Positions 17,306 to 25,878 of a stretch of 64,000 nucleotides of DNA are shown here, in pieces; positions within the stretch are counted from its first letter, which is position 1; each line of letters begins with the position of its first letter. The notes under the pieces were generated by a model, which saw only the letters and a program-made list of their open reading frames with translations, was not told where the DNA came from and did not search any database. The position numbers and the translations under genes are program-made. Origin of the DNA: Pandoraea oxalativorans (GTDB taxonomy: Bacteria > Pseudomonadota > Gammaproteobacteria > Burkholderiales > Burkholderiaceae); contig NZ_CP011253.3 in the NCBI RefSeq assembly GCF_000972785.3, positions 4,154,001 through 4,218,000 of the forward strand, in the 5' to 3' direction.

Positions 17306-18475
17306 ATGCTTTCTTTACGTCCTGTGCGCGGTGCTCTGGCACTCGCCGCACTCACCGCAGTGCTTACCGGTTGCGCAGGCACGCGACCCGGCGCACTCCC
17401 GGCCTCCCCGGCAAGCCCGCAGACGCCCCGCGCTGCGACGACGTCGCCGATGAGCGCCGCCCCCGCCGCTCCATCCACCGAAACACCGCAGGCCGTCGCG
17501 CCGCTGCCGTGGTGCGTGCAAACCTCGCTGCGCGAAGAAGACGACCTCATGCGCAACTTCGGCGGCATTCCCGCTGGCGTTCGCAAGATCGAGGAAACGC
17601 GATTCATCGCGAGCTACGACCGCGTCACCGGCAAAGTCGGTCCGCTCGATAACGGCAATCGCTTCGTGATGGAATTCGACGCGCAGGGTCACTTGCTCGC
17701 CAGCACCGATCGCGGCCGCTACACCTACGACGCCGAGGGTCGCCTGCACAGCATCAATGGCAGCAGTGTCGACTGGCAAGGGCCGGACGAGTGGATCGTG
17801 CACGCAACGCGACATCCCGCGTGGAAGGAACAAGTGCGGCAGGAAGAGGGGCATCTCGAATGGACACGCACGCTGGTGTCCAGCTCGAATAGCCTTCGCC
17901 ATCGCCGCCCCGGCACGCTTCAGGCGCGCCAGTTCGACGACGAATGCTTCGCGCTGTCGCGTCAGTGGGAAGCGCCGAACGAGGCGCGTCAGGTCATTAC
18001 CGCCGACGGGCGCGCGCGCCCGGCACCGAAAACGGTGTCGTATCGCACGTTCGCCAGCGTGGAGCGCAAGCCCGACGGCGGACGCATCGTGCGTGACAAC
18101 GGCGCGGCCGCCTTCATCGACGGCCAATGGCTCCCGCTCGCGTGGGACAACGAGATCTCGGAGTATTCCCCGCGCCATGAACTCGTCCGCGTAACCCGCA
18201 CCGACGCGGCCACCGGCGAGCGCCACGTCTCCGAATACCACTACAAGTACGACGGCCACGGCAATATCGTGCGCATCGTCATTACCGCCCCCGGCGACAG
18301 AGTCGACCCGTTCGCGAACGTCTTCGTGCGAAAGCTGACGTACTTCGATACCCCAGTGGCAGCGCCCGCTATACCGGCGCCGCCTACCGCATCGTCGGCA
18401 TCGGCATCGGCACCGGCACCGGCCGCTGAATCGACCGCATCGACCACCAGCGACAAGCTTACGTCGGCAAAGTGA
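17306..18475 (+). CDS. Lipoprotein with YD-repeat-like strands
   Basis: About 389 residues from the ATG at 17306; an ATG at 17270 would add 12 residues before the signal peptide. The signal peptide 'MLSLRPVRGALALAALTA' ends in a lipobox 'LTGC', so the mature protein is lipid-anchored. A Pro/Ala-rich linker follows. The folded part holds two YD-repeat-like elements, 'RYTYDAEGRLHSING' and 'YHYKYDGHGNIVRIV', as in RHS/wall-associated beta-propeller strands. A second low-complexity Ala/Pro/Ser tail closes it. A TATAAT box at 17233-17238 may be its -10 element. Function unknown. Its 3' end overlaps the convergent histidine kinase gene by 17 bases. Confidence 0.8.
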   Translation: MLSLRPVRGALALAALTAVLTGCAGTRPGALPASPASPQTPRAATTSPMSAAPAAPSTETPQAVAPLPWCVQTSLREEDDLMRNFGGIPAGVRKIEETRFIASYDRVTGKVGPLDNGNRFVMEFDAQGHLLASTDRGRYTYDAEGRLHSINGSSVDWQGPDEWIVHATRHPAWKEQVRQEEGHLEWTRTLVSSSNSLRHRRPGTLQARQFDDECFALSRQWEAPNEARQVITADGRARPAPKTVSYRTFASVERKPDGGRIVRDNGAAAFIDGQWLPLAWDNEISEYSPRHELVRVTRTDAATGERHVSEYHYKYDGHGNIVRIVITAPGDRVDPFANVFVRKLTYFDTPVAAPAIPAPPTASSASASAPAPAAESTASTTSDKLTSAK

Positions 18476-19949
18476 AGCGGAACGTCGCGCCCTGTGCTGA
18501 CTGACCGGATGTGTCCACCAACGCGATACGCCGGTCGTGCAGTTGCAGGATGCGATGCACGATCCGCAATCCCAGCCCGCCCTCGCGGCGCGCCCCGCCG
18601 ACCGTGAACGGCCGCTCGAACAAGCCCTCTCGCGCGCTCTCCGGAATCCCCGGCCCCGTATCGCTCACCCGAACTTCGATTTCCGAACCGGCCGGCGCCA
18701 CCGCCACGGTGATCTCGCCGCCGGACGGCGTATAACGCAGCGCATTTTCCAGCAAGTTCGTGAAGACCCGCTCGATCAGACCCAGATCGCCTCGCGCCGC
18801 CGGAATCTGCGGCGCGAGCTGCGCACGTAACGCCACGCCGCGCGACTCGGCGCTGAGTTCAAATTTCTGGAAGACGTCCTGTATCAGATCCGTCACGGAG
18901 AAGGGCTCCAGTTCCGGCTGCACAAACCCATGCTCAAGACGCGCCAGCTCGAACAACGACTGCGCCAGCGCACCGACCTTGCGACTCTGATCCAGCGCAA
19001 TGCCGAGATAGCGCCGCCGCTCGTCGGGCGTGAGGGTTGCGTCCTTGAGCGAAAGCGTCTCGAGATAGCCGTGCAGGGACGAGAGCGGCGTGCGTAAATC
19101 GTGCGAGATGTTGGCGATGAGTTCGCGCCGCTCCTGATCCTGACGCGTCAGCGTGCGCCATTGCGTGCCCAGACGCTCGGCCATCTGACGGAACGCCCGC
19201 TCCAGCACCGTGATCTCGTCGCTCGGACGCGCCTGCTCCGCCGCCAGCGCATCCGTCGACAGCGCGGGCACCGGCGGAGGTGCGGCGTCGATGTCGAATT
19301 CGCGCACGGTCTGCGTCAGACGTCGCAGGGGACGCGTAATGAGTGCAAACGCCGCCAGACCCGCGATCAGGCAGAGCGCCGCCACGAGACCGATCGACCA
19401 CAGCGCCGTGTTGAGTGCAGCACTCGTCGCCCCGCGTTCGGCGAACCGGTCGTGCGCCTCGCCCAGCAGCACAACGTAGACGTAACCGACTTCGCGCCCG
19501 TCCACGCGCAACGGCGCGGCGCTGAAGACTTTGCGCACATCGGCGTTGCGCGGGTCGTCGCCGTAGATCGGCAGCGCCTCGCCGTCGATCAGACGATGCA
19601 CCGGTCCGAGATCGACCTGCATGCGACGCACATGCCCTTGCGGCGCAGCGTGGCCGGTGATGCGTCCCTGCTCGTCGAGCAGATAGACCTCGACGCTCGG
19701 ATTCACGACCATCAGTTGCCCGAACAGACGTCGCACCGCATCCGGCTTCATGCCGTTCGCATCCATCAGTTGCGCGTTCGCGGCAATGTGCTCGGCCAGC
19801 CCGCGCGAGAGCCCCTGAATCACTTCGGCTTCGTGCATGCGGTTCGCCTGCACCTGCATCCAGGCCGACGTGCCGCTGCACACGATCAGCAGCACGGCGA
19901 ACACAACCGACAGGCGTTGGGTCAGGGAGAGATTCCAGCGACGCATCAT
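18459..19949 (-). CDS. Sensor histidine kinase
   Basis: A 496-residue two-helix membrane sensor: first helix about 11-32, a periplasmic region of about 150 residues, second helix about 182-204, then a HAMP-like linker. The phosphoacceptor box is 'NISHDLRTPLSSLHGYLE' (His about 283), the N-box 'NLLENALRYTPSGG', and G-boxes 'VSDTGPGIPE' and 'GGLGLRIVHRI'. The start ATG overlaps the stop of the response-regulator gene in ATGA, so the two are one operon. The pair is divergent from msrB, which suggests it senses periplasmic oxidative or thiol stress. That is an inference by analogy with HprSR/msrPQ. Confidence 0.93.
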   Translation of the reverse strand: MMRRWNLSLTQRLSVVFAVLLIVCSGTSAWMQVQANRMHEAEVIQGLSRGLAEHIAANAQLMDANGMKPDAVRRLFGQLMVVNPSVEVYLLDEQGRITGHAAPQGHVRRMQVDLGPVHRLIDGEALPIYGDDPRNADVRKVFSAAPLRVDGREVGYVYVVLLGEAHDRFAERGATSAALNTALWSIGLVAALCLIAGLAAFALITRPLRRLTQTVREFDIDAAPPPVPALSTDALAAEQARPSDEITVLERAFRQMAERLGTQWRTLTRQDQERRELIANISHDLRTPLSSLHGYLETLSLKDATLTPDERRRYLGIALDQSRKVGALAQSLFELARLEHGFVQPELEPFSVTDLIQDVFQKFELSAESRGVALRAQLAPQIPAARGDLGLIERVFTNLLENALRYTPSGGEITVAVAPAGSEIEVRVSDTGPGIPESAREGLFERPFTVGGARREGGLGLRIVHRILQLHDRRIALVDTSGQSAQGATFRFTLPT

Positions 19950-20701
19950 GCGACTCCCGCGTCGGTGCCGCCACCCGTGCCCGAACCCTCCGGTGCACTG
20001 TCGTTCGCGAACTTGTAACCGCGTCCCCAGACCGTCAGGATGCGGGTAGGCTGCGCGGGATCGGCTTCGATCTTGGCGCGCAGCCGGTTGATGTGCGTGT
20101 TCACCGTGTGCTCGTATCCTTCGTGCTGATACCCCCACACGGCGTTGAGCAGATCCATGCGCGAGAACACTTTGCCAGGCTGGCGCGCGAAGAAGTACAG
20201 CAGATCGAACTCGCGCGGCGTGAGATCGAGCAGCTTGCCGCCGAGCGTGGCTTCACGCGCAATCGGATCGATGAACAGTCCGGCAATCGCCAGACTGCCC
20301 GCCTCCATGCGGGCGTTGCGGGCCAGCGCGTCCACACGGCGCATCAGCGCCTTGACCCGCGCGACCAGCTCCAGCACCGAAAAGGGCTTGGCGAGATAGT
20401 CGTCGGCGCCCAGCTCCAGTCCCAGAATCCGGTGGACCTCGCTGGCGCGCGCGCTGGTGATGATGATGGGGGTGTAGCGGGTCATCTGTCGCGCCTGGCG
20501 GCAAATCTCCAGTCCGTCGACGCCGGGCAGCATGAGATCGAGGATCAGGGCGTCCCAGCCGCCTTCGGCCAGCCGCCGCAGACCTTCGTTGCCATCGGCA
20601 CAATGCACGACCTCGAACCGCTCGTCGCGCAGATGCAGCGTGAGCAGGTCGGCAATATGCACGTCGTCTTCGACGAGCAGGACACGGCGCGGCGATTCCA
20701 T
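19946..20701 (-). CDS. OmpR/PhoB-family response regulator
   Basis: A 251-residue regulator. The receiver domain opens 'VLLVEDDVHIADLL', has the phospho-Asp in 'ALILDLMLPG' (Asp55), the switch Thr/Ser in 'PIIITSA' and Lys in 'YLAKPF'. The C-terminal winged helix includes 'LDLTPREFDLLYFFARQPGK' and 'HTVNTHINRLRAKIE' followed by 'VWGRGYKF'. The ATG at 20701 begins right at the receiver domain; longer in-frame starts add an implausible Arg-rich leader. It is co-transcribed with the downstream kinase gene and divergent from msrB (246-base spacer). Confidence 0.95.
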   Translation of the reverse strand: MESPRRVLLVEDDVHIADLLTLHLRDERFEVVHCADGNEGLRRLAEGGWDALILDLMLPGVDGLEICRQARQMTRYTPIIITSARASEVHRILGLELGADDYLAKPFSVLELVARVKALMRRVDALARNARMEAGSLAIAGLFIDPIAREATLGGKLLDLTPREFDLLYFFARQPGKVFSRMDLLNAVWGYQHEGYEHTVNTHINRLRAKIEADPAQPTRILTVWGRGYKFANDSAPEGSGTGGGTDAGVA

Positions 20702-20947
20702 CGGACGGGAAGCTCCCGGAAAGTGAGTCTTGAAGGCCTCATTGTGCGCAGATCGCGCCCTGCGAGGTATCACGAATTGTTTAATTTTACGTGAGGACTT
20801 CGCCATCGCCGGGGGACTACGCTTCAGGCATCGATCCGGCACGGATCCCCTCTGTGCCGTACCACCGCCGTCGCGCTCCCCAGGCTCCCAAGCCTTGCTG
20901 CGGCGGGGCCAGCCCGTGCCGGATCGTCCTACTGACCGGAGGATGTC

Positions 20948-21562
20948 ATGAGATTGTCCGATTTGTACCCGCCCAAACCCCGGAAGCCCGACACACCGGC
21001 GACGCGGCCCGCACGTGCCGTGGCGGCGAGCGCCGCCCCCACACCCGCGCGCCGTTTGTTTCTACTGAGCGCGACGGCGGCCGCCGCCGCAGCGGCCGCC
21101 GGGCTGGTGCCGCGTCTGGTGCGCCCGGCCTTGGCGGCCGACGGCCCCAACGCGAAGGTCACTGAACACTTCGAGGTGGCCATGAGCGACGCCGAATGGC
21201 GCAAGCGCCTTAGCGCCGGTCAATACGAGATCCTGCGTCAGGAAGGCACCGAACGTCCGTACTCCAGCCCGCTCAACGACGAGCACCGTGCAGGCACGTT
21301 TGCCTGTGCGGGCTGCGCGCAGCCGCTGTTCTCGTCGCGCACGAAGTTCGACAGCCACACCGGCTGGCCGAGCTTCTGGACGCCGCTCGACAAGGCCGTA
21401 GGCACGCATACGGACCGGAGCTTCGGCATGGTGCGCACGGAAGTGCATTGCAGCCGTTGCGGCGGCCATCTGGGCCACGTCTTCGACGACGGTCCCAAGC
21501 CGACCGGCCTGCGCTATTGCATGAACGGTCTTGCGATGACGTTCCGTCCGCAAGCCGCCTGA
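20948..21562 (+). CDS. msrB: Exported peptide-methionine (R)-S-oxide reductase
   Basis: A 204-residue MsrB with an export signal. Residues 30-64 form an Ala-rich hydrophobic segment preceded by an 'RRLFLL' twin-arginine-like motif (Arg35-Arg36), with likely cleavage after 'ALA'. The MsrB domain has zinc Cys pairs Cys120/Cys123 and Cys168/Cys171, 'HTGWPSFW', 'GHLGHVFDDGP' and the catalytic 'RYCMN' (Cys191). It reduces R-methionine sulfoxide in periplasmic proteins. It is first of three genes (msrB, dipZ, msrA) that together make a self-contained extracytoplasmic repair pathway. Confidence 0.95.
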   Translation: MRLSDLYPPKPRKPDTPATRPARAVAASAAPTPARRLFLLSATAAAAAAAAGLVPRLVRPALAADGPNAKVTEHFEVAMSDAEWRKRLSAGQYEILRQEGTERPYSSPLNDEHRAGTFACAGCAQPLFSSRTKFDSHTGWPSFWTPLDKAVGTHTDRSFGMVRTEVHCSRCGGHLGHVFDDGPKPTGLRYCMNGLAMTFRPQAA

Positions 21563-21638
21563 TATCGGCCCGCTACGACGTAGCCCCGAATAAAAGCTCA
21601 CAGCGTCCGCAGGTCGGACGCCGCTCAAGGAGCGCTTC

Positions 21639-23486
21639 ATGACTTTGCTCATCCTTGCGTACCTCGGCGGGATTCTGACGATCGTCAGCCCGTGCATCTT
21701 GCCGGTGCTGCCGTTCGTGTTCTCGCGTGCCGGTCAGTCGTTCTCGCGCAGCGTGCTGCCCATGCTCGCGGGCATGGTGCTGATGTTCGCACTGGTCGCC
21801 ACGCTGGCCGCCGTCGGCGGTAGTTGGGTCGTGCAGGCCAACCAATACGGCCGCTGGCTGGCGCTCGCGCTCGTCGCCGTGTTCGGCGCGACGCTGCTCT
21901 TTCCGAAGCTCGCCGAGCGCCTCACACACCCGCTCGTGTCGCTGGGCAACCGTCTGACGCAATCCGCACAGAGCGACGACAACGCCTCGGGCGAATCCAG
22001 GGGCACCGGTCCCGGCGCGTCGTTCCTGCTTGGCATTGCTACGGGCCTGCTCTGGGCACCGTGCGCTGGCCCGATCCTCGGCCTCGTGCTGACGGGCGCC
22101 GCACTGCAAGGCGCGAGCGCCGGCACGACGCTGCTGCTCGTCGCGTACGCCGCAGGCGCTGCCACGTCGCTCGCACTGGCCCTGATCGTCGGTGGATGCG
22201 TCTTCGCCACCATGAAGCGCTCGCTGGGCGCAGGCGAGTGGATTCGCCGCGTGCTCGGCGGTCTGATGCTCGCAGGCGTCGCCGCTATTGCCCTGGGCCT
22301 CGATACGGGCGTGCTGGCACAGGTTTCGACGGCCTCGACCGGCGGCATCGAACAGCATCTGGTCGATCAGTTGGGCGCGCGCCGAAATACCAACGGCAAC
22401 GACAGCGGCAACGCACCGCAAGCGCCGCAAACCGATGCGAACACCACCGCCAACAGCCCGGCCATGACGGCCGCGAGCAATGCCGTGGTCCGCACCGCCG
22501 CGCATGAACCCGCACCGCTGCCGGTCGAGGGGCAGTTGCCTTCGCTCGACGGCGCCGTGCAATGGCTCGACTCGCCCCCGCTCACGGCTCAGGCACTGCG
22601 CGGCAAAGTCGTCCTCGTCGACTTCTGGACGTACTCGTGCATCAACTGCCTGCGCACCCTGCCCTACGTGAAGGCGTGGGCGCAGAAGTACCGCGATCAG
22701 GGGCTGGTCGTCATCGGCGTGCATGCCCCCGAATTCGCCTTCGAGCGCGACATCGACAACGTCAAGAAGGCGGTGAAAGATCTGGGTGTCGACTATCCGG
22801 TCGCCATCGACAACAACTTCGCCATCTGGCGCGGCTTCAACAACCAGTACTGGCCGGCGCACTACTTCGTCGACGCGCAGGGTCGCGTGCGCTATCACCA
22901 CTTCGGTGAGGGCAATTACGCCGAATCGGAACGCGTGATCCAGCAATTGCTGCGCGAAGCCGGGGCGAAACAAGTCGCCGACGGCATCGCCGACGTGAAG
23001 ACCGCCGGTGTCGAGCAAGCGCCCGACATGAGCGACGTGGGCTCGCCGGAAACCTATGTCGGGTATGCGCGCGCCGAGCACTTCACGTCGCCGGGCGGTG
23101 CAGTGAAGGACGCCGTCAGCGACTATCGCGCGCCGGGCGCACCGTCGCTGAACGACTGGGGACTCGCCGGACACTGGAATGTCGGCCCGGAACAGGCCAC
23201 GGCCACGCAAGCCGGTGCACGCATCGTCTATCGCTTCCATGCCCGCGATCTGCACCTCGTGCTCGGGCCGGACGCCAACGGCAAGCCCGTGCGCTTTCGT
23301 GTGACGCTCGACGCTCAGGCGCCGGGCAACGCGCATGGCACCGACGTGGCTGCCGACGGCACGGGCACCGTGACCTCGCAACGTCTTTATCAGTTGGTGC
23401 GCCAGACGGGCGACGTGCAAGACCGCACGTTCGCCATTGAGTTTCTCGATCCGGGCGCATCGGCTTACGCATTCACATTTGGTTGA
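21639..23486 (+). CDS. dipZ: DipZ-like CcdA-thioredoxin fusion
   Basis: A 615-residue three-part protein. Residues 1-230 form a CcdA/DsbD-beta-like membrane domain with the paired redox Cys motifs 'VSPCILPVLP' (Cys19) and 'WAPCAGPILG' (Cys142). A polar linker (about 235-290) leads to a TlpA/thioredoxin domain with 'WTYSCINCLRTLPY' (Cys334-x-x-Cys337), and a beta-rich C-terminal domain (about 470-615) closes it. The membrane part draws electrons from cytoplasmic thioredoxin and passes them to the periplasmic thioredoxin. Flanked by exported MsrB and MsrA genes, it is very probably their electron donor. The gene starts 76 bases after msrB. Confidence 0.92.
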   Translation: MTLLILAYLGGILTIVSPCILPVLPFVFSRAGQSFSRSVLPMLAGMVLMFALVATLAAVGGSWVVQANQYGRWLALALVAVFGATLLFPKLAERLTHPLVSLGNRLTQSAQSDDNASGESRGTGPGASFLLGIATGLLWAPCAGPILGLVLTGAALQGASAGTTLLLVAYAAGAATSLALALIVGGCVFATMKRSLGAGEWIRRVLGGLMLAGVAAIALGLDTGVLAQVSTASTGGIEQHLVDQLGARRNTNGNDSGNAPQAPQTDANTTANSPAMTAASNAVVRTAAHEPAPLPVEGQLPSLDGAVQWLDSPPLTAQALRGKVVLVDFWTYSCINCLRTLPYVKAWAQKYRDQGLVVIGVHAPEFAFERDIDNVKKAVKDLGVDYPVAIDNNFAIWRGFNNQYWPAHYFVDAQGRVRYHHFGEGNYAESERVIQQLLREAGAKQVADGIADVKTAGVEQAPDMSDVGSPETYVGYARAEHFTSPGGAVKDAVSDYRAPGAPSLNDWGLAGHWNVGPEQATATQAGARIVYRFHARDLHLVLGPDANGKPVRFRVTLDAQAPGNAHGTDVAADGTGTVTSQRLYQLVRQTGDVQDRTFAIEFLDPGASAYAFTFG

Positions 23487-23605
23487 GACCGATCGGGCGC
23501 TTCGCAGGAAGCATCGCTAACGGCATCACGGAGCGCACCGAATCTTCTCCGCATCCATCAATATCTGTCGCCACCGTGGCGTCCGTCGACGCCGGGAGTT
23601 TTGAA

Positions 23606-24379
23606 ATGACCCAGTCCAATTCGAAGCATCAGATGCAGAAGTCGTCCCGTCCCACTTCGCCCGCCTCCCGCCTGCGACGCGTGCTCCTCGGCACGGCCGC
23701 CGTCGCCTCCGGGGTCTTCGCGTGGCAAATCGGCGCGTACGCCTTCGGCAGCGCGGAGCCGTCCGTCGTCATCGCCGCACCGAAGCTCGACGAACCGTCG
23801 ACCGGCGCCCGGACCGAAACGGCTGTCTTCGCAGGCGGCTGCTTCTGGGGCGTGCAAGGTGTCTTCCAGCACGTGAAGGGCGTGACGAAGGCCGAGTCCG
23901 GCTACGCCGGGGGCACCGCCAAGACCGCCGATTACGAAACCGTGAGCAGCGGCTCGACGGGACACGCCGAGTCGGTGCAGGTCACGTTCGACCCGCAGCA
24001 GGTCTCTTACGGCAAGCTGCTGCAAATCTACTTCTCGGTGGCCCACAACCCGACGGAGGTGAACCGTCAGGGCCCGGACAGCGGCACGCAATACCGCTCA
24101 GCGGTGTTCCCGATGACCGACGCGCAGCGTCAGGTCGCGACCGCCTACATCGCGCAGCTCGACGCCTCCCATGCGTACAGCAAACCCATCGCGACGAAAG
24201 TGGAGAAGTACACGGGTTTCTATGCCGCCGAAACGTATCATCAGGACTTCCTGACGGAGCATCCGAACTATCCGTACATCGTGATCAACGATCTGCCGAA
24301 GGTGAAGGATCTCAAACGGGTCTTCCCCGCGCAGTACCGCGACACGCCGGTCCTCGTAAAGACGGCGTCGGCGAAGTAG
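23606..24379 (+). CDS. msrA: Exported peptide-methionine (S)-S-oxide reductase
   Basis: A 257-residue MsrA. A basic N-terminus and hydrophobic segment (about 22-48) form a signal peptide or anchor. The catalytic motif 'GGCFWGVQGVFQ' (Cys79) follows, then 'VTKAESGYAGG', 'YETVSSGSTGHAE', 'NPTEVNRQGPDSGTQYRS' and 'AAETYHQDF'. The ATG at 23606 has a GGGAG Shine-Dalgarno 8 bases upstream; an earlier ATG (23483) overlapping dipZ would add 41 residues before the signal and was rejected. It repairs S-methionine sulfoxide in exported proteins, complementary to msrB. Confidence 0.95.
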   Translation: MTQSNSKHQMQKSSRPTSPASRLRRVLLGTAAVASGVFAWQIGAYAFGSAEPSVVIAAPKLDEPSTGARTETAVFAGGCFWGVQGVFQHVKGVTKAESGYAGGTAKTADYETVSSGSTGHAESVQVTFDPQQVSYGKLLQIYFSVAHNPTEVNRQGPDSGTQYRSAVFPMTDAQRQVATAYIAQLDASHAYSKPIATKVEKYTGFYAAETYHQDFLTEHPNYPYIVINDLPKVKDLKRVFPAQYRDTPVLVKTASAK

Positions 24380-24500
24380 TCGAACGAAGTCATCGAAGCC
24401 TCCAGCGCACAGCCGGTCGTCATACCGGCTATGGGCTGGCTATGGGCTGGCGAGGCACGTCACCGCACCCCGTTCGCCGTGGCGGTCGTCGCCCCAAACG

Positions 24501-24875
24501 TTAACGCTCGTCCGACAGCTTATACACACGCAGACGATGACCGTCGGGGTCCGACGCCACGAACGTCCGACCGAAGTCCATATCCGTCGGCGCCTGCAGG
24601 ATCGTGATGCCGCGTGCGCTCCAGTCTTCCCACGTCGCATCGACGTGTGCTTTGGACTGCACAGGAAACACCACCTCGCTGCCGCCCGGTGGCGCGATCA
24701 CCGTCGGCGCGACCGAATAACGCGCCCACAACCCCAACTTCATGCCCGTAGGCAGCGTGAACAACGCAAACCCCGGCGACGCTTCGACCGGCTCCATGCC
24801 GAACAGCTCGGCGTAGAAACCCGCGCTCTCAGGGGGACTCGCGACGTACAAATTCACCATATCCGGATGCAGCAT
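24501..24875 (-). CDS. VOC-family (glyoxalase-like) protein
   Basis: A 124-residue vicinal-oxygen-chelate fold protein: 'MVNLYVASPPESAGFYAELF' (first beta-alpha-beta unit), 'GFALFTLPTGMKLGLWAR', and a C-terminal half ending 'FVASDPDGHRLRVYKLSDE', the usual D-P-(D/E)-G-(H/N) turn. Such proteins are dioxygenases, lyases or bleomycin/fosfomycin-type resistance proteins; no specific role can be assigned. The ATG at 24875 has an AGGAG ribosome site; an upstream ATG (24935) would add 20 residues. It lies downstream of, and in the same direction as, the WYL regulator gene. Confidence 0.85.
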   Translation of the reverse strand: MLHPDMVNLYVASPPESAGFYAELFGMEPVEASPGFALFTLPTGMKLGLWARYSVAPTVIAPPGGSEVVFPVQSKAHVDATWEDWSARGITILQAPTDMDFGRTFVASDPDGHRLRVYKLSDER

Positions 24876-25104
24876 GACAAGCTCCTGTCGTTCGTTATCT
24901 ATGACGTTCTCATCGCCAGCACGCGTCTCGGTCACGCCGAGAATGAAAGCCGTTGCGCGCTGCCATGAACGCCATCGTACGAAGCGATGCTGTCAGATTT
25001 TGTCAGCAGTCGAACGCCATTTTCAAACGTGAATTCGATGCATCCGAGGGTGGATTTTTCTCATGCTTCGGACGCATTGGATCGCCGGAGCAACCTTGTC
25101 AGGC

Positions 25105-25788
25105 TCAACCCTTTCCCGACGTCTCGCGCCACGCCTTGAGCAAGGTGCGGCGTCCGCGTGGATAACGCGTTTCGGTGACCGTCATGGCTTCGATGCGGTC
25201 GGCGCGAAAGCTGCGGAAATCGTCGCGCAACTCGCACCACGCGAGGATCATGCGAACGCGGTCGAAGAAACCCAGCGCGAACGGCCAGACAACGCGCTCG
25301 GACAGGCGTCCGGCTTCGTCGCGATAGGACAGATGAAGTTTGCGCTCGGCGCGAATGGCCTCGCGAATATCGGTCAGATCGACGATCATCGGCGGCAGCG
25401 GATCGCCCGGTCCGATGAGCAATGTCGACGCCTCGAGCGACGTGCGCAGGTCCGACGGCAACACCGCCGCGATCTTCGCGAGTGCGTTCGCCGCCGCGTC
25501 CGCCAACGCGCCGTCGGTGCGCCTGGCGACCCAGCGCGAGCCGAGCACGATCGCCTCGATCTCCTCTTCCGAGAACATCAGCGGCGGCAACATGAAGCCC
25601 GGCTTGAGGACGTACCCCAGCCCCGGCGCCCCCTCGATATGCGCACCCTGCGACTGCAATTCGGCGATGTCGCGATAGAGCGTGCGCAGGCTCACGCCCA
25701 GCGAACTGGCGAGCGCGGCCCCCGACACCGGATAGCGGTGACGGCGCAGCAATTGCATGAGGGAGAAGAGACGTTGTGTGCGGGACAT
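25105..25788 (-). CDS. YafY-type HTH/WYL regulator
   Basis: A 227-residue regulator. The N-terminal HTH-11 domain is 'RLFSLMQLLRRHRYPVSGAA' to 'SLRTLYRDIAELQSQGAHIE'; the C-terminal WYL-like domain includes 'REAIRAERKLHLSYRDEAGR', 'VVWPFALGFFDRVRMILAWC' and 'FRSFRADRIEAM'. These proteins bind small ligands or nucleotides and control nearby genes. The VOC gene, in the same direction 229 bases downstream, is the likely target. ATG at 25788. Confidence 0.9.
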   Translation of the reverse strand: MSRTQRLFSLMQLLRRHRYPVSGAALASSLGVSLRTLYRDIAELQSQGAHIEGAPGLGYVLKPGFMLPPLMFSEEEIEAIVLGSRWVARRTDGALADAAANALAKIAAVLPSDLRTSLEASTLLIGPGDPLPPMIVDLTDIREAIRAERKLHLSYRDEAGRLSERVVWPFALGFFDRVRMILAWCELRDDFRSFRADRIEAMTVTETRYPRGRRTLLKAWRETSGKG

Positions 25789-25878
25789 GGCGCGTCATTA
25801 TGCGCCATGTCCCGCGCGATGCGGTGCCGTGCGACGCAGTGCGGTTGTCGGTTTGACCTTTGTCTTACACCGTCCGCA

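Noticed and set aside
21573..23420. 615-codon open frame on the minus strand opposite dipZ
   Set aside because: Arg/Ala/His-rich composition of an antisense frame; dipZ on the other strand has clear domains.
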